Below, one piece after another: positions 36,865 to 50,600 of a stretch of DNA of 64,000 bases. Origin of the DNA: Pyrocephalus nanus (lineage: Eukaryota; Chordata; Aves; Passeriformes; Tyrannidae); NCBI GenBank assembly GCA_038380795.1, contig CM076264.1, positions 9,426,001 through 9,490,000 of the forward strand. Direction: 5' to 3'. A program made the translations under genes and the position numbers. Numbering within the stretch: the first letter of the stretch is position 1; each line of letters starts with the position of its first letter. The notes beneath the pieces were generated by a model. That model had not been told where the DNA came from, did not search any database, and saw only the letters and a list, made by a program, of their open reading frames with translations.

Positions 36865-37279
36865 ATAATATATGTAACAAGAAAGTCTTTAGAAATAGAC
36901 ATAACTAAGAAAGAATGAAAGAACTGTAGACCAAGAGTTTGGAAAAGAAACAAAAAACTTACCTAAATCTGATGAAGAAGGTTAGGTATACGTGTTTGAC
37001 CTTGCATAAATTTCCCAAGAAGCAAGTGAGGTAAGCATTGATTTATAAAGTGCTAAATGATTTTTGAAGATATAACCTCACTTCAAACATAGCCAGGTAT
37101 ATTTTTGGGAGACCTTTTTATTGTCTTTGAAAGGATACACCTTATAAACATGGACTACTCTGTAAACCTTTAAGGATGATCATCATTTCAGGTGTAGAAT
37201 GATGACTAAAAGTTATCTTGAAAGCACACTGAGTGTTTCCACTCAGTTCTTCATACATCATAGTAAAGTCATCCATCAA
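36865..37279. other. Unique DNA with facing splice-donor-like motifs
   Basis: A minus donor TTAG|GTAAGT near 36961 and a plus donor GTGAG|GTAAGC near 37031 are both strong, but no acceptor with a clear pyrimidine tract pairs with either. Confidence 0.4.
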
Positions 37280-37524
37280 TAAAGATGGTGAAGGGCCTCG
37301 AGGGGAAGCCGTGTGAGGAGCAGCTGAGAGCACTTGGTCCTCTCAGCTGGAGAAGAGGAGACTGAGGGGAGACCTCACTGCAGTTACAACTTCCTTGTGA
37401 GGGAAAAGGAGGGGCAGACTGATTTTCCTCCTGGGTGACCAATAACAGATGGTCCTGTGCAGGTCCAGGAGTTGGACTCAATGATTATTGTGCATCCCTC
37501 ACAAATTGGCATATTCTGTGATTT
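37280..37524 (+). mobile_element. CR1 3' region with a large internal deletion
   Basis: The first half is the end of CR1 ORF2 at the nucleotide level: gaagggcctcgaggggaagc, tgaggagcagctgagagcac, agaagaggagactgagggga and gttacaacttccttgtgag. At about 37437 it jumps straight to the extreme 3' UTR (gatggtcctgtgcaggtcca, gagttggactcaatgatta) and ends with attctgtgatt. Roughly 250 bp normally present between these blocks is missing. The tail is of the subfamily whose 3' end the SINE at 4.3 kb also carries. Confidence 0.9.
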
Positions 37525-40500
37525 TCATAAATAATTCTACTTCTATTTTTCCATATTTTTTCCCAGAGCAGCCCCAAACAAATCTATAATAAGAAGATAA
37601 ACAAAATATTACTTCAAAAATAAACCAACATGTTACTGATAAACGCTGGATTTTATTCACCAGTTCATAAAGAGTGTGAGGCGTGGTCTCTTTAAGCTCT
37701 GTTGTTTGGGCTTTTTTTCTGATAAGATAATGCTTCCAAGAATTTAGAGATGGAGGAAAGAATATTTGATTACTTCTTCTAAGATCTAGAAAACATGTGG
37801 ATTTCAAAATTTTATTTCTTTATTTTCTGTATATTGCAAAAGCTACTTAGGGTGACAAAGCAGCTTTCAACAAATCACCAGTGAAATAATTTTCACAAAA
37901 ACCCATCATGACTAACATATTGAGGAGGCAGGTGAGGCCTTCTGAAAGAACCATCAGGTTGTCACCCACAAGGCAAAGCCTCTCTAAAGAGCTTGATATT
38001 CTAGAGACTCAGCATGGTGGCAGGCAGTGCTATCACCCATCACACACCAGACTGCACCTTCTTCCTTGTGCCATGGGAGAAAGCACATCTACCAGCCATC
38101 TCAGTTATTAGATTCAAAAGCAACTCTCAGATCTGTTTACAATGACTTTTCCCATTGCAGACAGCCCCTGTAACTTCTGGCTGTCCAGAGATAACATGGC
38201 CTTAAAGACAGCAGAAACTGTAGCATAAAGGCTTATGTCAAAGTGTAGTCCTGAACCCATGGTCTTAGGTGGATGTTCCACATCCTAAAGTAGTCTATAT
38301 TCAGCTGGTTTACTCCTTGCCTCCTCAAGTCTAACATTTTAGACCTGTGTGTACTAAACAAAGATCTTTGAAGTCCAATATATCTATTTCTCTAACAGTG
38401 TGGGATATTTGAAGACATTTTAACAATATTAATTAAATCTTATTGTCTGCTATTTTTTTTTTTAAAGTCAATACAACTATCAAGGAAGGCAATCTTAGCA
38501 AGCAAAAGACCAATTGCTATAATCTATTCCTTCAATATTACATGACAACACACTGTGGTTATACGAAGGCATACAAGCTTTGGGCAAATTATTTCTTTAA
38601 TAATTTAAAGAGTTTTCAAACGACTATATCAAAGTGGTACCTCTGAGTCTATAAATTTTAAAAAGTAAGATAATGAAAACATGCTTAACTTATAATATTG
38701 TTTCTCAGACTGAATTCCTTTTGAACAAACCCATTCAAAGAAAAAAAGAAAAGAAATTTAATCAGGGGTATTTCTTTGTCATATTATTACTTTCTCACAA
38801 GACTTATTTAATTTTAATTATGTTATAATTTGCTTAATAACAAGAACCGGGTTTTAATGAAAATCTTGTCAGAAAAAATGCTTTAAGGGAGATCTTTGAT
38901 TTCTTTTTAATACCAAATATAGATATAGCATATAATGCAGTTGTACTTTGTAGCCCTTAGCAAAAGAATCTGTTGCTACACTGCTCATTTGCTTTCCATA
39001 AAATAATTTTGCACTTGAAAGATTCACGCTGCTGTGCTTATAAGAATTTTCTTATGCAGCTAAAGAAAGATGTTTTTGCCATACTAAGTATGTCCAAGAA
39101 GCTCCAAGTGCCTTTCAGTTGTCACTTCTCACAGTGCCTGATGCCTTCTCCCCCCTTTCCAGCACATATGTCACAGTTATTTTCCATGGAGTGTAAGAAT
39201 CTCTGTTGCAACACAAGCATTAGCAGAAAAGCCCTTAGAAAGACTCCATTTGAAGGTATTATAGTATTAAGTGGCTTAGGTGTTTGGATTCTATGGTAAT
39301 GGAACAGGCTGAGAACATTAATAGAGAAGGGGAAAATACTTAATGCATCTTGTGCACCAGGAGAAGGGGATACACTGAGGGGGAGGCTGAGAATTTACCC
39401 CGGTTGCAATTATAAAAGCTACACAGGAAGAATCTTTCCACACAACAACATTGCTGGAAAATCAAGCAGCTGGTTGAAGTCAGGGTTTGGTGCAACACAA
39501 AGGGACACAGAATCAGTGTGACTTTCCATCACACTCATACAACACTGGACATAACGAGGGATGGGCTGGAGGGCTTGACATTGGGGGATGGAAAGACAAG
39601 ATTCACAGCTTATGCAGATGGTTTCTCACAACTGGCTAAACAAACTTGGATGAACGATGACCCCCTCTACTACCTTACAAGTTTGGGTTGCTCAGCTTAG
39701 ATCTGCAAAAATGGCCATGAAGACAGAGCACTTGTAACTGAGCAAAGAGAAAAAACACAAGTATTGAACAGCATTAGTGGTGGAGCTGAGAAGTCAATTT
39801 TCACATGAGTTTAGGAAACCTGACTAATGTTGACAGTTCTATCAGAGTGACATAAAAATGAGAAAAGCCTCAGACACAAGCATGCACAAGCAAACACAAG
39901 CTGAAACCTTAAAAATTTTATAAAAGCCCAATATATATGAGCTCTTCCCTTCTGCCTCTTTCTGTTTTCCACGTTCTCAGTTCACTAATGCCACAAATGT
40001 TTGAAAAAGGAGAAAATCTCAAAAAAGCCCCCAACCTAAACAAACAAAACCCCCCAAAAACAAAAACAAACAAGAAAAATTAATAACATACATAACTTTT
40101 TTTTTTTCCTGTGGTTCTATGTTTTTTATTCCTTCTTCTTACACTATTAAAAACAAACAAAAACCCAGTCAAAAGAACCAATACTTGTATTTAGTGGTTC
40201 CAGCAGCAAAGTTAAAGTTCAAGAAATTTAGAAATGGATTTTTTCTCATACAGATCCTTACTTCTAAGTGTGGATGGAAGATAACAACTTTATGGCAAGA
40301 AATCTGTAGACTAAAGGCTTTCAGTGAAAACACTTGTCCTCCCTGACAAAGAATTCTCTAACAGGAATGGTAACTCCAAAGTCTTAATTTCCAAAACATT
40401 GTTTCACATCCCTTAAAGCTATAAGGTAGATGCATTTATATGAATGAAAATAGAGATTCTACCTTGCTTTCTTTCTCTCTTTCTCTCTCCCTAATTCTTT

Positions 40501-43074
40501 TCAATTTCTGTTCCTTAGATGCCTCCTTCATTCCATCTTGATTCCAACCCTCAGGCCACTTATGTATTTTGCACAGACCTTGCTGATACCCCAGCCTGGA
40601 CGCAATGACAGCTTTAATAATTAATAACTGAGCTATTCTTTTAAGTCACTTTAACTGAATGAGACAAGATAAATCATTTGCCTGAAGGAGAACATGGTGC
40701 TTTAAAATTTGTAAGTCTGAAATACAGATAGAACAGATTTTACATGTGAGAAAACATCTTTTTCAACATTCTAGGTTTCTCTATTACTTGATAGAAAAAA
40801 TCAGCAACAGCGTTGACTGCTTGCTTGCCAACAACAGTCTTGCTGTTGACAAGTAAATCTTACCTGTGATAATATGACAGACACCTTTCAATAGCCAGAG
40901 GCTTTTGCTCTTCAGTGGGATTTAACAGTGAGTACAGACCACCTCAGCTGGCACTAATATGGCAATCAACACCCAGGCTCTTTTCCTGCAAATGTGGGCT
41001 TTAACAAGGAGCATGGTATCTAAGATCTAAAATATTGTAGTGTTGTCTTCACATTATTATTTACTTAATATTTCATTGGCTAGAAACTGTGGTACATTTA
41101 TACTAAACTCCTTTACCTACATGCAATAGGAATCCAGGTAATCTGTAATGTCTGAAGAGGTGATACTGTCAACCACAACTGCACTGAAATCATCTATATA
41201 TTCTTCTCTTCCCCAATCTCAATTATGATGCCAAGGAGCTGCATATAGAAAATCCCTGCTTACTTCAAGTAGTGTTTCAGATATTTAAATTCTTGCTGTA
41301 TTTTGAAAGCAACACATGTGGACATTTAAAATACTGATACAGGAATAAAATTGAGTATAAATGCCTTTTTTATAGAAAAATCCAAAGAACTCTTGTGCTG
41401 AATAGTTCCATTATATTTGTGCAAGATTTATATAGATTTTCTTAGCTTGTCTTGATTCCTTGATGGAAAATCCCTGCCAGTACATACTAAATGCCACACA
41501 GTATCTGATTTGAAATGTCATCAGTAAGCACAGTACAGTCAATGCTGAATTATTGCATCATTACTATCAAGATATGAGATGACACTATCATTCACTGTGC
41601 ACTCAAATTATTCAGGCCAGTTGAATGTCATGTTTCCCATTTGCAATATGCCCCTTGTCATTGTACTACTTCCACTATTTATTTGCCCTACCTCTACATA
41701 TCCTGGCTCATTACATTAAAAATCACAATTTCTGTGTATCAGTCCCCTAAGTCCTTCTCTGACATCCTGAAACAGCCTACCAAAAAAAAAAAATCAGATT
41801 TCTTTCCTGAATAAATAATTCATGTATGCATTCTGCAGATTTGGTATCAAAGTAAGTAAAATAAATGCACAGTACTGTGACAGATGTGTCTACCATGAGG
41901 ACAAAATCTCAATAATATTAATTAAAATTCCCAGTGTTTGTAAACTTTCTGTTTTTTAAAAAAGCATCAGGACTCTACATTCTTCAACTCTGTAGTTTCT
42001 CATAATCATGCACCAACGTAAGCCTAATTTGTGATATACTTAACACTTATTAGAGCTTTCTCAGGAATTTCCTGTAGCTTACATAGTTACATTGTAAATA
42101 TTACAATTTTAGACATTTATAAAGATATTATAACAATAAGAGCATTTTGTGACGGCACTTAAGGCTTTCCAAAATGGCAATATCAAAGATATTTGAACTT
42201 CTAAAATCCCAAGAATTGTAAAGTGAAAATGTATCAAACTAAGTAGCAAAGAGTCAAGCTGATACCAAACTAATCTCCTGACAGCTCATCTTTCAGCACA
42301 TCCTTTGGCATGGCTGTTCTGTTCCACTAGTTGGTTTACCCTACATCTCAATTATCTCTAGTCCATTGTTCCCAAGCTTCATCCTTTATACTTCTTCAGC
42401 TGCAATTTCATAAAAACAGTTTTCCACAAGTGGGTTTTTTTTTTCATTACCATGTTCAGCACTTGTCTCATCGTAGACAACTCTCATGGCCTACAACTGC
42501 ATATGGCCATCACTGCATAACTGTTGAGGGAAGTGAAGTGTTAATCGTACCACTGCTCTGTACCTGTATATAATTATATAACCAAAATGTGAAATGAATT
42601 AATGTACAGATCTTAAAATATTCATTGAAAATAATCTGTTTGAAACTGAGTGATAGCAGTTTTCATAAATAATATGAAAAGACGAAGAATTGAAAATCAA
42701 TTTCCTTGTCATTGCCCGTACTGCTGTAATGACTCATATTGTTACTGCATTCAGAACTACTACCAGTTCATTACTCAGCAGAAGTAGGAGGTAATCATGA
42801 AATACCCTATATTGATAAATTCCATTCCAGATTCAGTCACAATACCAATCATATTACATGTCAGCATCCCCCGACATAAATTATGTCAGTACATGACATC
42901 ATTTTACATGTATCTAACACAAAATTACCACACGCAGAAGAGCTAATAAGGTGCCATCACCTACTTAGAGCTAAAGATCTTCAGTAGCCTTGTTACAATC
43001 CAGACCCTTAGAGCCCAGTAATTTCATAGTAGGGGTGCTATATCCTACTAGGATAAAGAATATCAGAGGTGATA
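37525..43074. other. Unique AT-rich DNA, no gene recognised
   Basis: No repeat family is visible. A 108-codon plus frame at 38973-39299 and a patch at 39330-39660 with slightly higher GC have no recognisable homology. Confidence 0.6.
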
Positions 43075-43425
43075 TAAAATACATGAGCCCATGGGACAGA
43101 TGGGATGCATTTGAATGTTTTAAGAGGGCTGATCAATGTTATTGTCATGCCTTTCTCCATCATTTTTGAAACATCATGGTGGTGGGGACTCCTGGGAATG
43201 GGGAAAGAAAAAACATATACCCATCTTGGAGAAGGGCAGGAAAAAGGATTCTGAGATCTAGAAGTGGATCAGTCTTCAATTAGTCCCCTGGACAAGTGAA
43301 GTCCTCTGGACACAAATTTGCCCCAGGGCAAATCTGGAAGTAATTTCTAAGCACATGCAGTACAAAATGATGGTTCAGAACAGCCAATATGGAATTACCT
43401 GGGTGAAATGCTGCCTGATCCCAGT
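43075..43425 (+). mobile_element. Old CR1 ORF2 fragment, start of reverse transcriptase
   Basis: The fragment is diverged but collinear with CR1. Its landmarks are catgggacagatgggatgca, tctccatcatttttgaaac, acccatcttggagaagggca, atttctaagcacatgcagta and aatatggaattacctgggtg, ending at ctgcctgatc. These correspond to the region where CR1 ORF2 encodes the TDGMHPRVL and IFKKGKKEDP motifs. Several stops and frameshifts interrupt the frame. It is one of the most diverged CR1 pieces here, hence probably one of the oldest. Confidence 0.82.
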
Positions 43426-44580
43426 GAAGAGACAAGTGTTTCTGTGAGTAAAGGGCACTCAACATACATATTTTTTACCATGCTTCAAAATAATGAAATT
43501 TTACCCTCATCCCCAAGAGAAACTTTAAATGCAATGCCAGCCTGTTACCACACAGCCTCTGTTCTGCCTGTTTCTAAAATTTTACTACTATAAGAAAATC
43601 CACTTATAAAATGTACCTTTACAAAGTATTATTTGTATTTTAATGTGTTATTAAATTGTACCACTGCATTGTCTGAACACTTAATGCAACAGATAACCAT
43701 TACACAAAGGTTTCACCTCAAGAAACACTTGAGTCTTGATTTATAACTTGTTTTTCTAGATGCTTGACTATTGAAATATACAAGTCTTCATCTTAACAAA
43801 TATGTAAAGTAGCACCAGCCAAGTACTTCATACCAACCTCTTAACCAGTTAAGTATTTAATGTTGTCAAAAAGAAGAAACTGAAAATTCAGCTATTGAAA
43901 TATCCTATTTGCTTTTAAATAACAGATGCAAAAGCTTAAATAAAAACGTCAATTTACGGGAATGAAACCAAGCCATAAAAAATGGGGCTAAATCAGCAAA
44001 GTATACTAAAAGGTAAACATACACAATGAGTTAACAAAATGCTTAATCTCATCAAGTTAAAACACACAATGAGCCATTTTGAAAAGCAGTACTGGTAAAT
44101 GATACGTGTTGATCAATCAGCAAGAGATACAATCAAGCCATAAAGCTCTAAGAAACACAAACTACTTAAGAAAGCTCTACCACAGAAAAACAAAAATCTC
44201 CCCTAGCTAAAAACATGTTTACCTATGATATTTTCTTTTAAATGGAATTTGATATCTCTTTCTACGGTTTCATATTTCCAACAGCAAGAAAAGTATTATC
44301 AATAGGCTTGATTATTAAAACATATGAAAACATAAGAAAATTGCAGTGTCTATTTCAACTTGATGTTACAGAGCATTATTTTCTGATGTTCTTCCTTAGG
44401 CTGAATTAAATTGCTGGTTGGTATTTCAAATCCGAGGTAAATAAAAGGGTTGGGTACCAGCTAAAGAGACATCTTTAAAGCCTCCCAGCATTCACAGGTC
44501 TCACTGATACTCAGTAATCAAAGTGATCCCAAAAATACTGTGAATTTCATTCTTGACCTCCAGAAGAGAAAAAGTGGGGG
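43426..44580. other. Unique AT-rich DNA, no gene recognised
   Basis: Nothing recognisable. Confidence 0.6.
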
Positions 44581-44597
44581 AAAAAAAAAAAAAAAAG
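44581..44597. repeat. A17 homopolymer
   Basis: Seventeen A residues directly preceded by a run of five G. Confidence 0.95.
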
Positions 44598-47500
44598 CAC
44601 AAGCCAGAAACTTGGAGAATATGCCCTTTTACAAGGTTAACTTTCAGGAGAGCAGACTGCATGCTCGTTAAGTGTAAAAACTGTAATTTGGCAGAGAAAT
44701 ACAAAAAAACATTCTAAAGCAGTCTTACATTTCATTTCTGCATGATTGAACTGACTACTGAGTCAATATTTGCATAGCTGTGAACCACACAAAGTATGTG
44801 CTTGCCCAGACACACAAATAAGGAATATGAGGAGAGGAACAGTGGGTAACTGGGGCTATAACAATACACATAAACAGGCTTACTTGCTTTTATTTGTAGT
44901 GTCCTTATTAGGTGGACTTTTCTCCACAGAAGTGATAATTCTCCAGTATAAAGAAATAAATGTTATTACTCCTCTTTAGTTGTTTTCTAGTTTCAGATTC
45001 ATGGTTAGTTCAATGGCTATAAGTAGGGTTAATAATCCACTGTGATATTTTTTTACCTTGAGTGTCAAAATTCGAAGATTTTCCTGTGTGGTTATGAAAA
45101 TACAAAATTCCTATGAAATGTATTCTATGATACCTAATAAGACAGTTCTTCATGTTTTTAATAAATTTGCTTAATAAATAAATAAATAAATCAAATTTGT
45201 ATGCATTATGTACTAAGAATTCTGCTGTTCAATCATTCCAAAACAAAGGCATTCAGATATTCACTAATAGTGAACAGTGCAGACGTGAACAAGCATGAAT
45301 GTTAATGAACTATTACTTCATGTTTTGGGGGATAGTTACACAATGACTGACAAAAATTATACAGCTGATTTGATATCTGACAAAAGAGTTTTAATCCAGG
45401 CCTCCCTATTTGAAACCATGTCTTCTTAACACTGATATTTATTTTGTAACAACTGCAATTTATAATTCCACTACATAGTATTCCAAAACATATCAGGAGC
45501 CTGGGCTGAAATCCCTTGTCATTTGGCTGCTACTTTCATTTAAGAAAGATTACTCTGTTCCATGGAAAATCTTCAAGAACTCTATTGTTGGTAGCAAGCA
45601 GTAATGGCTGGGAATGTCTTTGGGCTACATAAACACCTTTGCTCGCCAGCATCTCCTGAGTTTAAAATATGTTGTATTCCTTTTGTTGCTCATGATCTTC
45701 AGCAAAAATGTACCCTGTGTCAGAAGATCAGTAAGGGAATCACAAGTTACTGTTGTAGCAGCTGGAACTCAGACCTTCAGCAGGATAAACAGCACCCACA
45801 TGATGCTATGACAACATCAAAGACCTGCTTATGGTGTCCTGTACTAAACTAAACAAAGCATGCACACAGCAATAGAAGGTTTTAAATTAAATTTGGTTCT
45901 CCTAACTTTCCAATTTTTCATTTTACAATGTAATTTACCTTTTGGCTTTTCATGGTGACAGTGGCATGTATCAGATACCTGGTGAAAGTCAGCTATCTAC
46001 TCAAATTCAGACACTTCCCTGGGTCTTTAAAGCTAACTGCTAAGTTTGATTCTGTTTGTGAAACCTGTCTTTTTCTGGCATAATGGATCATATTTTATAT
46101 GGGAACAGTGGACAGGAGAGGTTAGAAATCAAAACACTGGTTTTAGGACTGATTTCATATAACACTGAGTTATCTTCTGGTGAGCAGGAAGACTACACAC
46201 AGGAATCATATGTTGTTAACTTGTTAGCAGCATCCTCTAGAAGTTTTCCCAGTTTCAAATATCCCCTAGCAAACTATATTTTACCATTGCTGAAAAAACT
46301 TTAAAAAATGCCCATGCAAACCTTTTTCTTTATTCCAATGTTACTTTACACAGTAACTGCTTCCAGCTCTGCTCAGTCAGCTCAACTGTCTTTGTCCCTT
46401 CTGTATTTTATGCAGAATCATATCAGCCAGAACAAGGAATGAATAAGCATTTAATCCAAAGGCTGATGTATCAAGTAACATGAGCCAAAAATATGTCTTT
46501 GTGGCAGAAAAAGCTGTTTGTCTATCTCTGCCCAATTGCAGTTCTCAGTACTTATTCTGAACTGCACCAAAGTCTCATTAGATATGCATTTATGTTTGTG
46601 TGTGCATTAAAAAGCAAGGGAGAAAGGATACTATAGTCCTTGCTACTCCTGAGCAGTTTAAAATCAAGTCAAAGTATGTTTTCAGTTTTTACACAATGGC
46701 TGGAACTTTCATTTTCTAAATAATAACATTTTATCGGAAACACTGTTTGAGATCTACCTCTGTAGTAAGAGGAATCACAGCATACCTTCTGACACCAGAT
46801 TTTTTTATCTCTCTTATGGTAAGGATTACCTTCAAGGACTTTAGCCCCGCTGTTTTTCTCCAATTTATCCACCAAGAATACATTTCTGAATACTAATATC
46901 ATTCATTTATTAACTGAAGGTTGCTGCAACGATGGCAGAAACCTGTAAGACTGAGCTGGCTGTCACCAGCTCTGTGAGCTCATAATGTATAAAAGTCTTT
47001 TGTGCCTTTGAATTCATGCACTAGCAAGAACTTTCAACTTTTTCTTGTCTTTAAACATCAAACCTCTCAAACCAAAATGATCTATGTCTAGCTGTCCCTG
47101 AGGCTGAATAACAATACCTTAGCTAAATTCTCTAGTGATGTTTGTCTACTTTCAATGACTATTAACAATAAAATTTGAAATAAAAACCCAATTTTTTAAA
47201 ATTATAGAAAAGTCATGTTTCTTTAAGCTTTCCTTGTGTTTCTTGCAAACCATATTTTTTTCTCAGTTATATGAAATCTGTCCGACTGACACAATCTTTT
47301 TTCTTTTAGCACTACAGTTGTTCTTTTGTAGGTAAAGTTACGGAGAAATAAAATTATACTTTAAGTCTAAAATAAACAGCATAAGTAGGTTTAAAAAGTA
47401 GTACAGTAATTTTAAAACTAAGATTATAATCATGAGAGCACAGTGATGGCAGAAAAAAATCTGCCCTGTTCATCAACTCATGGTTTTGTCTAAAAGATTT

Positions 47501-47630
47501 AAAATGAGGTTGCAAGGATTAATTAGTGCAATACTCAAACTGAACCTTTTTTGCTTCCTCTTATGTTTATCACTAAGAATTCCTTTTACTTAAAATAGTA
47601 TTTTTGGGTCAATAAGAATTAATTGTCTTT
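44598..47630. other. Unique AT-rich DNA, no gene recognised
   Basis: A short (AATA)n stretch lies at 45173-45191. The overlapping open frames at 45604-45852 have no domain. Confidence 0.6.
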
Positions 47631-47672
47631 AAAAACAAGTAAGAAGTAAGTAAAAACAAGTAAGCAGTAAGC
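47631..47672. repeat. Direct duplication of a 21-bp unit
   Basis: Two adjacent copies, 47631-47651 and 47652-47672, both beginning aaaaacaagtaag and differing at two positions. Confidence 0.9.
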
Positions 47673-50600
47673 TTTTACTGCAAATATTATGGAAGCCTAT
47701 AAGTGCAGTGAAAGTGAACAGTCAGGATGCTCTGTGGATGATACACTGCATCTGTCTGAAGGAGCTGAATCAGTCTGCCAAAAAGCACAAAATTCAGAGC
47801 ACTTATGGGATGTATCTGTCACCAGTGGGATGTATTATGGCAGCTGCAACAAACACATCGAATAGCTACACTCAATTGCCCATTCTTAAACCTTAAATTA
47901 CTGAGCTGTTAAGGGCTGTTGAGAGACTGGGACTTAGATTTTAAGTAATTAGGCTTCTTACTTTAAAAGAAATAACACATACAAATATGTGTTAGTTTTT
48001 AAGTTGAACCAGAATCCATTTACAAGGCAGAAATACAGATAGCCCTGTAAGACAGCCCCTAGTAAGTCAAAAAGTTGCCTGGTACCAAAAATAACCAAAC
48101 CAAAAAAAAAAAAAATCCACCCTGTTTTATGAATATTATTTTTACCTAGCACTTTTCAGTTCCTAATCTTGCAATTCAAAATGCAAACAAGAAAAGCTGC
48201 CATGAAAAATGAGGACTTTAAAAAGTTTCATTTATCAGTTGTGCCTTCTTACCAAACTGGCTCAGTATTATCAATTCTGTACTCCCCATGAAAGTTTGCA
48301 AAGATCAAGAAAATAAAAGTGGAGTTGCTAGCCATCTGAAGAGACGTTTCAAAGGCAATATGATTCTATTATACCATTCAGAGCTTTTTTCTTAAAGCTG
48401 TGATAAATGTCCATTCTCAATACCTTTGCCTGAGAAAAGCCAAACCTATCACTGCGGTAATTGAAAATGGAAGAAAAGGTAAGGAACCCACAGTTGATTC
48501 AAAGAGGTTTTATATTGTCATAGTTTCAACGAAAAGAAAAAAATAATTGGTATTAATGTCATCGTCAGCTCCTGAAGGAGTGAATAATTCAGAATGTAAC
48601 CATAGATAGATAAGATAGATATAAATCAAGGAGAAATTACTAAAACTGTACCCAAAAGAGACATTTTAATAACCATCTTTTATGTTTTTACTTATTATGT
48701 GAGGTCTCTTAGACTACTGTAAGGAAATATACCATTTGATATTTAATATTTTATCACAGTTCATCCACTCCTGAAGCAAGGTGAATAGATTTATCATGGG
48801 CAAATGACCATTCAGTGTCTGGATGTTATAAAGCCTGATTCAAACAACTTTTTGGCACTTCTTTTTATAGCACAACTCGTAACAAATATCTGGAGCAGAG
48901 AAATATTTTTTGTGTTATTTTCTCCAAATTAATTATATTTATCCTATTTAGTCCCATGAGGACCTCCAGAAAGGAAGAATTGCTTGTGGTTACAGAAACA
49001 AAAGCTCTGGATACCATATTTGGGAAACAGGGAATGCATTAGAACAACAACAGTGTGAAAGGATTTTGTGAATATGTGAGGGAACAAAGAAAAGAACACG
49101 GGAGAAAAATAATTTATGGGGCTACAGTGCTGACCAAGGATTTCTCTTCTCTCTGAAGGAACTGAAGTGACTTGTTACAGTGTACAAGGCAAGAAGTAGA
49201 ATCTCAGATGTGAAGAATCTCAGTTTTCCAAAATAAGGTCAGAAATAGTTTTCTGCGTATTGGAATGAGCATTCAGAATAAATACCAACCCAGATCAGTA
49301 CTGAACCCTGAAGGTCAGTTATAATCTTAACTCTACATTCTTTAGTGTAGGTATTTTAGTGAATGACCAGATGTGAAGGTAGCAAGTGACAAAATTTCCT
49401 GTTCATGCAGCAGTTCTATTTTCCTGAATCAGTCATTCTGCACAGTAGGCATAAGGTGAAGAGATATAATGGAAGCAATAACGATGCTTAGCAGAATGGA
49501 ACATCTCCATTAGAGTAAAGCTGGAGAGCTGGTGTCAGCACCTAGCTATATGTGTTGCAGAGGAGCAAACCTTAGAAAATGGATATCTCAAAAGTTTTTA
49601 ATGACAGAAGCACTCACTGCTTTCCGAATGAGGTAGTGCTGTTCTGTGCTGTATCACTTTGCATGTTCTGAATTGAATACGTAAGCTCTAGAGCATCATC
49701 TACATCAATACTCAAAAGGCAAAACATGTTCTTTGTAGTCACTATTTAGCATAATCACAGGAGTACAAAGAAATACATGTGCATTTAGAAAAGCAGGAGC
49801 TTTCTGTCTAATGAACAGTACCCTATTATGTCAAGCAATGTGTAAACCTTTTCAAAAACACCTCAGCTTTATCTTATAATTAATAAGTGGAGTTCTTCCC
49901 CTAACTACTCCATTGAAAGACTGTATTGTACTGTTTGCATTGATGGTTACGAATATTATTATAATATCTTCTAATTCCTAGCCTAAGTATGTTCAAAAAA
50001 ATATCCACACATATTTCTGATGACACTGTGCTTCCCTGGTGTAAGTGCTGTGATAGATTTACCATGAGACAGTCTCTCTTCTGAGTTATCATTTTTCTGA
50101 ACTGTGCAACTAGAGATGGAGATGTTAAGTCATGAATACACATTTCAGAAACAGAGTCAATACGAAGGATAATTATTTTTCTACTTCTGCATTATTGTAA
50201 ATAAACTCCTCTGACAGAATTGTAGTCAATTTTATTCATGAAAAACTTGCACAGAAAAAAACCACAAATGAACCCTTAAAAAAGCTGTAGCTTCTTAGAA
50301 TGTTTGTGTAGGAAGTTGACAGAGTATTAAAAATGAGAATCAATTGAGAGATAAATAAGTGCTTTTCTACCTCCAGTTTTCCATTTCAATTTTCTGTCTG
50401 CTCCAAGTAAAAAAATTTCTGAAATTGAAACATATCTATAAAACAAACTGGTTGATTTTCATGCTGGAGCTAAAACTCTAAAACACATAAGCCTCAATCT
50501 TTTCCTACTGAAATGAATCTCAACCTGGATCTGAATGTGTTACTCCAGGGCAAAAAACTCCTGCGAAATATATTCCAACAATCTTCAGCATTTCGGTTCT

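Noticed and set aside
36955..37040. Facing strong splice donors on both strands
   Set aside because: Neither pairs with a plausible acceptor bounding an open segment.
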